Assembly: GCA_019413955.1 (NCBI GenBank)
Contig: DXMX01000059.1
Location: 1 to 7,698, forward strand
Length of the DNA stretch: 7,698 nt
From: Collinsella sp.
Lineage (GTDB): Bacteria; Actinomycetota; Coriobacteriia; Coriobacteriales; Coriobacteriaceae
Direction of reading: 5' to 3'
Of the stretch, positions 1 through 5,944 are shown piece after piece (the first letter of the stretch is position 1; each line of letters opens with the position of its first letter). A program made the position numbers and the translations under genes. The notes under the pieces are model-generated. The model was not told where the DNA came from. It did no database searches and worked only from the letters and a program-made list of their open reading frames with translations.

Positions 1-40
1 TGAAATCGCTTTCACCATGATACCTGTTCGTTCCGGCGTT

Positions 41-70
41 CTGACGAACGCCGGAACGAACAGGTATCAT
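41..70 (+). promoter_or_regulatory. Candidate promoter of the LacI-family repressor gene
   Basis: CTGACG at 41-46 (4/6 to the -35 consensus) and TATCAT at 65-70 (5/6 to the -10 consensus) are separated by 18 bp. The transcript would start near base 77, inside the operator at 73-86, which is a typical place for repression. The -35 lies in the loop of the inverted repeat, so the mirror-image left arm keeps a -10 but has no equivalent -35. Confidence 0.5.
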
Positions 71-72
71 GG

Positions 73-86
73 TGAAAGCGATTTCA
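73..86. promoter_or_regulatory. LacI-family operator upstream of the repressor gene
   Basis: TGAAAGCGATTTCA is a near-palindrome with the central CG of LacI/GalR-family operators. Its reverse complement matches the cre-type consensus TGWAANCGNTNWCA at every position. It differs at only two positions from the two operators before scrA. Lying at the predicted transcription start of the repressor gene, it suggests autoregulation. A mirror copy lies at 1-14 in the left arm of the palindrome. A CcpA-like global regulator binding the same site cannot be excluded. Confidence 0.75.
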
Positions 87-101
87 ATGACAGGGGTGCT
101 C

Positions 102-1082
102 GTGGTAAAGATGAAAGATGTGGCCGAGCTGGCGGGCGTTTCGAGCGCCGCCGTCTCGCGCTACCTCAACGGTGGATACATATCGGCGGACAAGGCCGAG
201 CGCATTAAGCAGGCGATTGAGCTGACCGGATACGTGCGATCTAGTCAGGCGCGCGCGCTGCGCACCGGTTCCACCAAGCTCATCGGCGTCATCGTACCTA
301 AGATCAACTCGGAATCCGTGAGCCGCATTACCGCCGGCATTGGTCAGGTGCTCGGTCGCCGTGGCTACCAGATGCTGCTTGCCAACACCGACAACGCGGC
401 CGATCGTGAGCTCGAATACCTCGATTTATTCCAAAACCACCCGGTTGACGGCATTGTTCTGGTGGCAACTATGATCACCGACGAGCACCGTCGCGCGATT
501 GAGTCGTGCCGTGTGCCCATTGTGTTGATCGGCCAACATGTCGAGGGCGCGGCGTGCGTCTATCACGACGATTACGAGGCTGCCTTTGAGCTCGGCCGTG
601 CGCTTGCGGGTCGGGTGGATGGCAAGATCGCCTACATCGGAGTTACCGAAGAGGACCGCGCGGCCGGTTATGACCGCCGTCGCGGTTTTGAGGCCGGCTT
701 GCGCGCCGCGGGTAACCCGCTCGATGCCGCCTTGATTCGCCTGGGCTCGTTTACGCTCGACTCGGGCTATCGCGCTGCGCGCGAGCTGCTTGCCGATGCC
801 CCCGATGTTTCGTTTATCGCGTGCGCGACCGACACTATGGCTGCCGGCGCCCTGCGCGCTCTTGACGAGGTGCGTGGCATGGGCGAGGGCGTGCGTCGCG
901 TGAGCGGCTTCGGCGACAACGCATTTTTGCGCGCGCTGACGGGCGGCATTCCCACCGTGCATTACGGCTACCTGACCAGCGGCGTTGAGGCGACCAATAT
1001 GTTGCTCAACGCGCTCGATGGCGAGGAGGGGGAGAGCGGTCTCAAGACGCTCAAGCTCGGCCATCAGCTTATGAATGTCTAG
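102..1082 (+). CDS. scrR: LacI/GalR-family transcriptional repressor, probable sucrose operon repressor
   Basis: A cytoplasmic DNA-binding repressor, likely controlling the adjoining sucrose genes. From the GTG at 102 it has 326 residues, normal for the family. The N-terminal helix-turn-helix is clear at residues 5-23 (KDVAELAGVSSAAVSRYLN), followed by the hinge helix region with SSQARALRTGSTKLIGVIVP and a periplasmic-binding-protein-like effector domain (IPTVHYGY, LKLGHQL near the end). The KLGHQL tail resembles ScrR/SacR proteins, which usually run a few residues further. GTG at 102 was chosen because AGGGG at 92-96 lies 5 bases upstream. ATG at 111 is the alternative, while ATG at 69 and 87 overlap the operator or lack a ribosome site. 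The operator at 73-86 and those at 1171-1210 suggest it represses itself and scrAB. No terminator is seen after it, so read-through into scrA is possible. The family is secure; the sucrose assignment rests on neighbours and tail. Confidence 0.85.
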   Translation: MVKMKDVAELAGVSSAAVSRYLNGGYISADKAERIKQAIELTGYVRSSQARALRTGSTKLIGVIVPKINSESVSRITAGIGQVLGRRGYQMLLANTDNAADRELEYLDLFQNHPVDGIVLVATMITDEHRRAIESCRVPIVLIGQHVEGAACVYHDDYEAAFELGRALAGRVDGKIAYIGVTEEDRAAGYDRRRGFEAGLRAAGNPLDAALIRLGSFTLDSGYRAARELLADAPDVSFIACATDTMAAGALRALDEVRGMGEGVRRVSGFGDNAFLRALTGGIPTVHYGYLTSGVEATNMLLNALDGEEGESGLKTLKLGHQLMNV

Positions 1083-1170
1083 GCCTTGGGCACGTCTGCC
1101 TGCCTCTGAGACCCCTGTTTTTACTTCAAAACTACCTTTCGCCGGCTTTTTCCTACCGTTCACCTTACTA

Positions 1171-1184
1171 TGAAAACGATTACA
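1171..1184. promoter_or_regulatory. LacI-family operator 1 upstream of scrA
   Basis: TGAAAACGATTACA fits the LacI/cre consensus TGWAANCGNTNWCA fully. It is identical to operator 2 and differs by two bases from the operator before the repressor gene. A weak promoter candidate, TTCACC at 1159-1164 and TACAGT at 1181-1186 with a 16-bp spacer, would have its -10 overlapping this site, so a bound repressor would block polymerase. The core promoter call is much less certain than the operator. Confidence 0.8.
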
Positions 1185-1196
1185 GTCATATCAAAC

Positions 1197-1210
1197 TGAA
1201 AACGATTACA
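1197..1210. promoter_or_regulatory. LacI-family operator 2 upstream of scrA
   Basis: A second exact copy of TGAAAACGATTACA, 26 bp start to start after operator 1. That is about two and a half helical turns, so dimers would lie on roughly opposite faces of the DNA. Together the two sites form a tandem operator in the 184-bp gap between the repressor gene and scrA. The rest of the gap shows no other clear element apart from the scrA ribosome site. Confidence 0.8.
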
Positions 1211-1266
1211 GTGTAAGTGTCAAAGATGGCCGGGTGCACATGCGCCCGTTGGAGGAAAGGGAAGTC

Positions 1267-2667
1267 ATGGACTACCGCAAATCAGCCCAAGAGGTGCTCG
1301 ACAATGTTGGCGGCGCCGACAACGTTGTTTCGGCCGCACACTGCGCCACGCGTCTGCGCCTGGTGATTGCCGATAATTCCAAGGTTAACAAGGAGGCCAT
1401 CGAGAATGTCGATGGCGCCAAGGGCGTCTTTGAGGCCCAGGGCCAGCTGCAGATTATTTTTGGCACCGGCACCGTCAACAAGGTCTACGAGGAGTTTATC
1501 GCGCTCAGTGGCGTCGAGGCTGCCACCAAGGCCGAGGTCAAGGAGGCCGCGGCGCAGCAGCAGAACATCTTTATGCGTGCCATTAAGGTGCTCGGTGACG
1601 TCTTTGTCCCCATCATCCCCGCCATCGTGGCTTCGGGCCTGCTGCTGGGCATTATGAGCGCCCTCAACTTTATGGCCTCCAACGGCTTTATCGCGCTCGA
1701 CACCAATAACTTTATTTATAAGATCGCCGACCTGGTCTCGGGCACGTCCTTTGGCATTCTGCAGATCCTAATCGGTTACTCCGCGGCTAAGGCCTTTGGC
1801 GCCAACCCGTACCTGGGTGCCGTCGTCGGCGGTGCGTTCATCAACTCCTCGCTGCAGAGCGCCTACACGGTTGCTTCCGAGGGCGTTCAGACCATGGTTA
1901 CCGTCATCCCCGGTGTGTATAGCTTTGAGTGGGTCGGCTATCAGGGCCATGTGATCCCCATCGTTATCGCCTGCGCCATTCTGGCCTTCCTCGAGAAGCG
2001 CCTGCACAAGATCGTTCCCGAGATGTTCGACCTCTTTGTGACTCCGCTCGTCTCGGTGTTCGTGACCGTGCTCGTGACGCTCGTTGCCGTCGGCCCCATC
2101 TTTGTCTGGGCCGAGAACGCCATCCTCGGTCTGATCCAGACCCTGCTGACCCTGCCCTTCGGCATCGGTTCCTTTATCGTCGGCCTGTTCTATGCCCCCA
2201 CGGTCGTTACCGGTATCCACCAGATGTACACCGCCATCGACCTGGGCCAGCTCGCCCAGTACGGCGTGACTTACTGGCTGCCCATCGCTAGCGCTGCCAA
2301 TATCGCCCAGGGTGGCGCCGCGCTCGCCGTTGCCTTTAAGACCCGCGATGCCAAGATCAAGGGCCTGGCGCTTCCTTCGGCTCTGTCCGCCTTCATGGGC
2401 ATTACCGAGCCTGCCATCTTTGGTGTGAACCTGCGCTTCTTTAAGCCCTTCATCGCCGGTTGCATCGGCGGCGGTTGCGGTGCCTTGGTCTGCGCGCTCA
2501 CCTCGTTGGCTGCCTCCGGCACGGGTGTTACCGGTATTTTCGGTATCCTGCTGTGCCTGGCCCAGCCCGTGCAGTACGCGATCATGTTTGCGGTCGCCGC
2601 GCTGGTTTCCTTTGCCGTCTCGTTTGTCCTGTACAAGGACGAGCCCAAGGCTTCCGAGCAGGCCTAA
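1267..2667 (+). CDS. scrA: Sucrose-type PTS permease, EIIBC component
   Basis: An inner-membrane transporter that imports sucrose and phosphorylates it to sucrose-6-phosphate, taking phosphate from PEP through EI, HPr and an EIIA. At 466 residues it matches sucrose EIIBC proteins of the glucose-sucrose family. The cytoplasmic EIIB domain covers about residues 1-85, with the phospho-accepting Cys26 in AAHCATRLRLV. The EIIC domain runs from about residue 100 to the end as a series of hydrophobic spans, with the signature GITEPAIFGVNLR starting at Gly378. No EIIA domain follows; the protein ends in KDEPKASEQA. It must therefore borrow an EIIA, for example a glucose-type one encoded elsewhere. 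ATG at 1267 is preferred because GGAGGAAAGG lies at 1251-1260; an in-frame ATG at 1234 lacks such a site. The upstream tandem operators imply repression by the neighbouring LacI protein. A trehalose or beta-glucoside substrate is less likely given the GH32 hydrolase downstream. Confidence 0.92.
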   Translation: MDYRKSAQEVLDNVGGADNVVSAAHCATRLRLVIADNSKVNKEAIENVDGAKGVFEAQGQLQIIFGTGTVNKVYEEFIALSGVEAATKAEVKEAAAQQQNIFMRAIKVLGDVFVPIIPAIVASGLLLGIMSALNFMASNGFIALDTNNFIYKIADLVSGTSFGILQILIGYSAAKAFGANPYLGAVVGGAFINSSLQSAYTVASEGVQTMVTVIPGVYSFEWVGYQGHVIPIVIACAILAFLEKRLHKIVPEMFDLFVTPLVSVFVTVLVTLVAVGPIFVWAENAILGLIQTLLTLPFGIGSFIVGLFYAPTVVTGIHQMYTAIDLGQLAQYGVTYWLPIASAANIAQGGAALAVAFKTRDAKIKGLALPSALSAFMGITEPAIFGVNLRFFKPFIAGCIGGGCGALVCALTSLAASGTGVTGIFGILLCLAQPVQYAIMFAVAALVSFAVSFVLYKDEPKASEQA

Positions 2668-2687
2668 GAGCTTTTGATTGAGGGGAT

Positions 2688-2712
2688 GCCCGCGGGTTGT
2701 ATGCTCGCGGGC
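2688..2712 (+). terminator. GC-rich hairpin between scrA and scrB, weak terminator or attenuator
   Basis: GCCCGCG at 2688-2694 pairs perfectly with CGCGGGC at 2706-2712 across an 11-nt loop. Only three T follow, after a G. It could act as a partial terminator or an mRNA-stabilising stem that lowers scrB expression relative to scrA. The 107-bp gap holds no clear promoter, so scrA and scrB are probably cotranscribed through it. Confidence 0.45.
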
Positions 2713-2774
2713 GTTTCCCGTATCTGGTGCCGATCTCTGGCGCCTTGTTACTTTCGATCCGTTAGGACTTTGAT

Positions 2775-4316
2775 ATGTCTAATGCACTTGGCCGCGACCT
2801 TGCAAAGCTGGTTGCCGCTGTTGACGCCGCCGCCTCTGAGTGCGGCCATGGCGCGTATGGCCAGCGCTTCCATATAATGCCGCCGGCGGGCTGGCTCAAC
2901 GACCCCAACGGTCTTTGCCAGGCAGGCGGCGTGTTCCATGCCTATTTTCAGTATGCGCCGTTTGATGTCGAGGGTGGCGTTAAGGCCTGGGGCCATGCGA
3001 CGAGCCGCGACCTTATGACGTGGGACTATGTTGGCGCTCCGTTGCTGCCCGACGAGCCGTTCGATTGCCACGGTGTGTATTCGGGCTCCGCGCTTGCCGA
3101 GGACGGTCTCATTCGCGTGCTCTATACGGGCAACGTTAAGCTTCCTGATGCGGACGGCACGTACGACTACGTCAATACCGGCCGCCGCGCCGATACTGTT
3201 TATGTCGAGAGCGTTGATGGCCTTGCCGGTCGGGAGTTCAGCCAAAAGCGCGTGGTGCTGGCGTCCGAGGATTATCCCGAGGATTTGACCTGCCACGTGC
3301 GTGACCCCAAGGTGTGGCGCGATGATGATGGACGTTACCACATGGTGCTGGGCGCGCGTCGTCGCGTGGACGGGCCGCATGTCGAGAGTCGTTTTTGCGC
3401 GATGCACGGCGAGGGCGCCGGGCGCGATGTGGGCGAGATCTTGGTGTATGGCTCGGCCGATATGCTGAGCTGGGAGCTCGAGAGCCGTGTGTCTACGCCC
3501 GAGCGCTTTGGCTTTATGTGGGAGTGCCCGGGATACCTTGAGCTTGAGTCGGATGGCGGTGTACCGGTGAAGTGGCTGTCCTTCTCGCCCCAGGGGCTCG
3601 AAGGTGGTCGTTGGGACCGCGGTAATGTGTATGCTGCTGGCTATATGCCTGTAACGGGTGACATCACCGGTGGTGACGGTGCCTATGAGCTGGGCGAGTT
3701 CCGCCTGTGGGACGCCGGTTTTGACTTCTATGCTCCGCAGGAGTTTACGTCCGAGGATGGTCGACATATTCTGATCGGCTGGATGGGCATGCCCGATGAG
3801 CCGACCTATGGCAACGCACCCACCGTGGCGTGTGGCTGGCAGCACTGTATGACGGTGCCGCGTGAGCTTACAGCCGGTGCTGGCGGCTTGGTGCTGCAGC
3901 AGCCGGCGCGCGAGATCGAGCGCCATTATGCCTCGGTGCGTGTGGGGGCGGGCTCGTTGGAGGTTGACGGCGATACCTGCTTTGACGTTGTCGTTGACGG
4001 TGTCGACGGCGCGTTTACCGTGACCGTTGATGGCGAGCTGAAGCTGGCGTTTGTTCCCGCCGAGGGCGAACTGCCCTCGCGCTTTGAGATGCGATTTACC
4101 GATGAGAGTCGCGCTTCTGCCGGCTGCGGTCGTACCGTGCGTTGGGAGCCCGTCGACGAGGTTAGTAACGTGCGCATTGTTGGCGATGTTTCCTCGGTCG
4201 AGGTGTTTGTGAACGATGGTGCGCTCGTGTTCTCGACGCGCATCTATCCCGAGGCCTATGGCGTGACCGTTGACGCTCCGGGTGCGAGCGTGACATATCA
4301 CACGCTCAACATCTAA
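2775..4316 (+). CDS. scrB: Sucrose-6-phosphate hydrolase, glycoside hydrolase family 32
   Basis: A cytoplasmic enzyme that splits sucrose-6-phosphate from the PTS into glucose-6-phosphate and fructose. It has 513 residues, within the usual range. The GH32 catalytic residues are all present: the nucleophile Asp43 in WLNDPNG, the transition-state-stabilising Asp177 in VRDPKVW, and the acid/base Glu250 in WECPGYLEL. The five-bladed propeller covers about residues 30-360 and is followed by a C-terminal beta-sandwich ending in VEVFVNDGALVFSTRIYPEA, as in the family. There is no signal peptide, which agrees with an intracellular substrate. ATG at 2775 has AGGA at 2764-2767 seven bases upstream. It follows scrA by 107 bp on the same strand, so the two form the uptake-and-cleavage pair. 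No fructokinase gene follows to process the fructose. An invertase or fructan-degrading role is possible for GH32 but less likely beside a sucrose PTS. Confidence 0.93.
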   Translation: MSNALGRDLAKLVAAVDAAASECGHGAYGQRFHIMPPAGWLNDPNGLCQAGGVFHAYFQYAPFDVEGGVKAWGHATSRDLMTWDYVGAPLLPDEPFDCHGVYSGSALAEDGLIRVLYTGNVKLPDADGTYDYVNTGRRADTVYVESVDGLAGREFSQKRVVLASEDYPEDLTCHVRDPKVWRDDDGRYHMVLGARRRVDGPHVESRFCAMHGEGAGRDVGEILVYGSADMLSWELESRVSTPERFGFMWECPGYLELESDGGVPVKWLSFSPQGLEGGRWDRGNVYAAGYMPVTGDITGGDGAYELGEFRLWDAGFDFYAPQEFTSEDGRHILIGWMGMPDEPTYGNAPTVACGWQHCMTVPRELTAGAGGLVLQQPAREIERHYASVRVGAGSLEVDGDTCFDVVVDGVDGAFTVTVDGELKLAFVPAEGELPSRFEMRFTDESRASAGCGRTVRWEPVDEVSNVRIVGDVSSVEVFVNDGALVFSTRIYPEAYGVTVDAPGASVTYHTLNI

Positions 4317-4344
4317 GCGATTCGTCGCATATCGGCGCTATACT
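4317..4344 (+). promoter_or_regulatory. Candidate promoter downstream of scrB, ahead of the terminator hairpin
   Basis: TATACT at 4339-4344 is a 5/6 match to the -10 consensus. The -35 is poor: GCGATT at 4317-4322 gives a 16-bp spacer. A transcript would begin near 4351 and meet the perfect terminator hairpin at 4355-4385 at once. If real, it would make a very short RNA or an attenuated message for the PLP-fold gene. The -10 match alone could be chance. Confidence 0.3.
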
Positions 4345-4354
4345 GCAGCCGTTG

Positions 4355-4390
4355 CCCACGATGCGGGAAACACCCGCATCGTGGGTTTTT
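4355..4390 (+). terminator. Strong rho-independent terminator after scrB
   Basis: CCCACGATGCGGG at 4355-4367 pairs perfectly over 13 bp with CCCGCATCGTGGG at 4373-4385 across the loop AAACA. TTTTT follows at 4386-4390, then GTTT. It ends the scrAB transcript. It lies only 22 bp before the chosen start of the next gene, so any transcription of that gene from upstream must pass through it. Confidence 0.92.
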
Positions 4391-4412
4391 GTTTATGAAG
4401 GGGCGGTGCCTT

Positions 4413-5417
4413 GTGGATGTACAGCAGCTAGAAGAGGCCTGGGCTTTAAGGGCCGGCGCGCGTGAGGCGCGTCTTGTTGCGGCCTCGCATGTGCCGGCGG
4501 CGCTGTCTCTGTTGGGGATTGTGCGCCCCGGTGACCGCCTGGTTGCGTTTGCCGATGACTTTGTCGATGGGTTTGCGAGCGGCTTTGATGGCTGCGATGT
4601 CGCGCTGGTGGGCTCGGGGTCCGCCGATGCGTTTGCTGCCGCGTCCGAGGGCTTTGATGCTTCGTTTGATGCCGAGGGGTCGCACCTGTGGTGGTTTGTG
4701 AACTCAATCGGTGGCTTTGGTCTGCGTGTGCCCGACCTTCGCGCTCTGGGCCGCGCTGCTCGTGAGGCCCACGCGCTGTTTGTAGTGGATAACACGGTGG
4801 CGTCGGCTTTTGGCTGCGTTTCGCTGCGGCTGGGTGCTGTGCTGTCGCTTGAGGCGCTCGATCGTGTATGTGCCGGTGATGCTCCGCGCAAGTTGGTTGC
4901 CGTATCGGTCGCGCGCTCGCAGCTCAAGCGCCATTGCGTGGATGCCGCGGCTGAGTGCGCGCATGCCCTGCTTGAGGGCTGTGGCTTGGCCAAGCTTGAT
5001 ATGCCTGCTGACGAGGCCGGTGCGCTGGAGCGCGGGTTGGACTCGCTCGATGTCCGCTTGCAGGCACATTTCGACCGCGCACGTGCGCTGGCCGAGTATC
5101 TGGCCGCCAATGAGATGGTGCGCAACGTGCGCTATCCCGGGCTGAGCCCGCATCCCGACCATGCGGCTGCAACGGGAATCCTCGAGCACGGCTTTGGCCC
5201 GGCAGTTGAATTTGATCTTATCGAGCGTAGTGCGGGCGAGCTGTTCGATGCTTTGCCCGGGGAGTTTCGCACATCGCCCGCCGGCGGCGCAACGACGCGC
5301 CTTTCGGCTCCACGCGGCAAGCAGGGGAGCACCGTCCGCCTCTTCGCCGGTACCGACAATCCTCTGGTAGTAGCGTCCACCCTAGACAACGCCCTCCGCA
5401 AGTTAGTTACTCTTTGA
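4413..5417 (+). CDS. Cys/Met-metabolism PLP-fold protein lacking the Schiff-base lysine
   Basis: A 334-residue relative of the cystathionine gamma-synthase / methionine gamma-lyase family, shorter than the usual 380-400. Recognisable parts are LVAASHVPAALSLL (the SGMAA region), VVDNTVASAFG with the PLP-nitrogen Asp126, RGLDSLDVRLQAH, VRNVRYPGLSPHPDH and the C-terminal VRLFAGTDNP. Two things are missing. The N-terminal arm, which in family members contacts the neighbouring subunit's PLP, is absent. The SxTK lysine motif reads SVAR, putting Arg168 where the catalytic Lys should be. The Tyr that stacks on PLP (DDxYGG) also appears replaced (DDFVDG). Lys172 lies nearby but outside the motif. It may be a pseudoenzyme or regulatory paralogue; I cannot name a reaction. 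GTG at 4413 was chosen because AAGGGG at 4398-4403 lies nine bases before it; ATG at 4395 sits directly after the terminator without a ribosome site. Its 3' end overlaps the convergent ModE-like gene by 11 bp. Confidence 0.8.
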   Translation: MDVQQLEEAWALRAGAREARLVAASHVPAALSLLGIVRPGDRLVAFADDFVDGFASGFDGCDVALVGSGSADAFAAASEGFDASFDAEGSHLWWFVNSIGGFGLRVPDLRALGRAAREAHALFVVDNTVASAFGCVSLRLGAVLSLEALDRVCAGDAPRKLVAVSVARSQLKRHCVDAAAECAHALLEGCGLAKLDMPADEAGALERGLDSLDVRLQAHFDRARALAEYLAANEMVRNVRYPGLSPHPDHAAATGILEHGFGPAVEFDLIERSAGELFDALPGEFRTSPAGGATTRLSAPRGKQGSTVRLFAGTDNPLVVASTLDNALRKLVTL

Positions 5418-5751
5418 TGCTGGCGATGAGGTCGTTTGCTTTGGTGGCGATGACGTTGTTGATGTCGGCCTGCAGCTCCTCGTAGACCGCTATGGCTCGC
5501 TCGCCGGCGGGGGTGAGGGTGGATCCGCGGGCGCCGTCGCGCTCGATGAGCTTGCAGCCCAGCTGGCCTTCGGCCTCGTTTACGATGCGCCAGGCCTTGG
5601 AATACGCCATGCCCATGCTCTTGGCGGCGCGGTTGAGCGAGTGCTCGCGGGCGATACCCTGCAGCAGCAAGACACAGCCGTGTCCAAACACGCCCGGCAG
5701 ATCTTTGTCGAACGCTTGAATGACCAACTTTGCCGTCGTCTTGTACTCCAT
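5407..5751 (-). CDS. ModE-type winged helix-turn-helix regulator, DNA-binding domain only
   Basis: A 114-residue cytoplasmic DNA-binding protein. Residues 20-90 match the N-terminal domain of molybdate regulator ModE and LysR-like winged helices: FGHGCVLLLQGIAREHSLNRAAKSMGMAYSKAWRIVNEAE, then the wing with LIERDGARGSTLTPAGERA. The C-terminal molybdate-binding (Mop/TOBE) domains of full-length ModE are absent, and a short helix (IAVYEELQADINNVI) ends it. Molybdate sensing is therefore not shown, and its target is unknown. No molybdate transport or cofactor gene is near. ATG at 5751 was chosen, with GGAG only three bases upstream; GTG at 5760, nine bases further up, is an alternative start. It faces away from guaB, shares an intergenic region with it, and overlaps the 3' end of the PLP-fold gene by 11 bp. 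The fold is secure; the role is open. Confidence 0.85.
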   Translation of the reverse strand: MEYKTTAKLVIQAFDKDLPGVFGHGCVLLLQGIAREHSLNRAAKSMGMAYSKAWRIVNEAEGQLGCKLIERDGARGSTLTPAGERAIAVYEELQADINNVIATKANDLIASIKE

Positions 5752-5835
5752 GTGCTCCACGTCTTCCCGCTAAAGTGTTTGCTGGGCAAACGCAAAGCCT
5801 GCGTCAAACCCTCGTGTGCTCTTCTTAAATCATGC

Positions 5836-5844
5836 ATTGTAGCA
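5836..5844 (-). promoter_or_regulatory. Candidate extended -10 promoter of the ModE-like gene
   Basis: On the minus strand the bases read TGCTACAAT, an extended -10 (TGn plus TACAAT, 5/6 to consensus). No good -35 is seen, which extended -10 promoters tolerate. Transcription would start near 5829, giving a leader of roughly 75 nt. Within that leader, GTTTG-CTGGG-CAAAC at 5777-5791 is a small inverted repeat that could be an operator or a stem. The element overlaps the guaB -35 candidate. Confidence 0.4.
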
Positions 5845-5865
5845 GTCAAAGTGCGTTAAGATACT
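5837..5865 (+). promoter_or_regulatory. Candidate guaB promoter
   Basis: TTGTAG at 5837-5842 and GATACT at 5860-5865 are separated by exactly 17 bp. The matches are 3/6 and 4/6, so this is a moderate candidate chosen for spacing and position. The start would lie near 5872, leaving a guaB leader of about 73 nt that contains the GC-rich inverted repeats at 5868-5898. Confidence 0.4.
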
Positions 5866-5867
5866 TC

Positions 5868-5898
5868 CCCAGTATTGGGCGCCCAAGGTTGGGCTGGG
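5868..5898 (+). promoter_or_regulatory. Nested inverted repeats in the guaB leader
   Basis: TTGGGCGCCCAA at 5875-5886 is a perfect 12-bp palindrome. TTGGGC recurs at 5889-5894, so GCCCAA at 5881-5886 can pair either with the copy before it or, over a shorter stem with a 4-nt loop, with the copy after it. CCCAG at 5868-5872 and CTGGG at 5894-5898 can enclose the whole. It could be a protein-binding operator or an RNA switch for guanine nucleotide control. I see no match to a purine riboswitch core. Confidence 0.45.
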
Positions 5899-5944
5899 TC
5901 CTACGAGGCCTGCAGCCGACCGGTCGCATGGAAAAAGGAGAAAC

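Larger units (their letters stand above)
1..86. repeat. Perfect 41-bp inverted repeat with 4-nt loop
   Basis: Bases 1-41 are the exact reverse complement of 46-86, with TGAC at 42-45 as loop. The outer 14 bases of each arm are a LacI-type operator. The right arm also carries the -10 of the repressor promoter, and the -35 lies across the loop, so the right arm looks native and the left arm looks like a copy. The repeat ends exactly at the first base of the window. That fits a fold-back artefact at a contig end as well as it fits a true cruciform or a symmetrical divergent promoter. The repeat itself is certain; its origin is not. Confidence 0.95.

Noticed and set aside
426..1163. A 245-codon minus-strand frame opposite the repressor gene
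   Set aside because: No domain or ribosome site; it lies opposite a clear LacI-family protein.
2748..4301. A 517-codon open frame on the minus strand opposite scrB
   Set aside because: It is a GC-bias shadow of scrB: its translation is rich in His, Arg, Thr and Ala with no recognisable domain, while the plus strand has all GH32 catalytic motifs.
4363..4390. Terminator hairpin considered as a riboswitch for the PLP-fold gene
   Set aside because: A single perfect stem with a T run and no visible aptamer or antiterminator upstream is adequately explained as the scrAB terminator.
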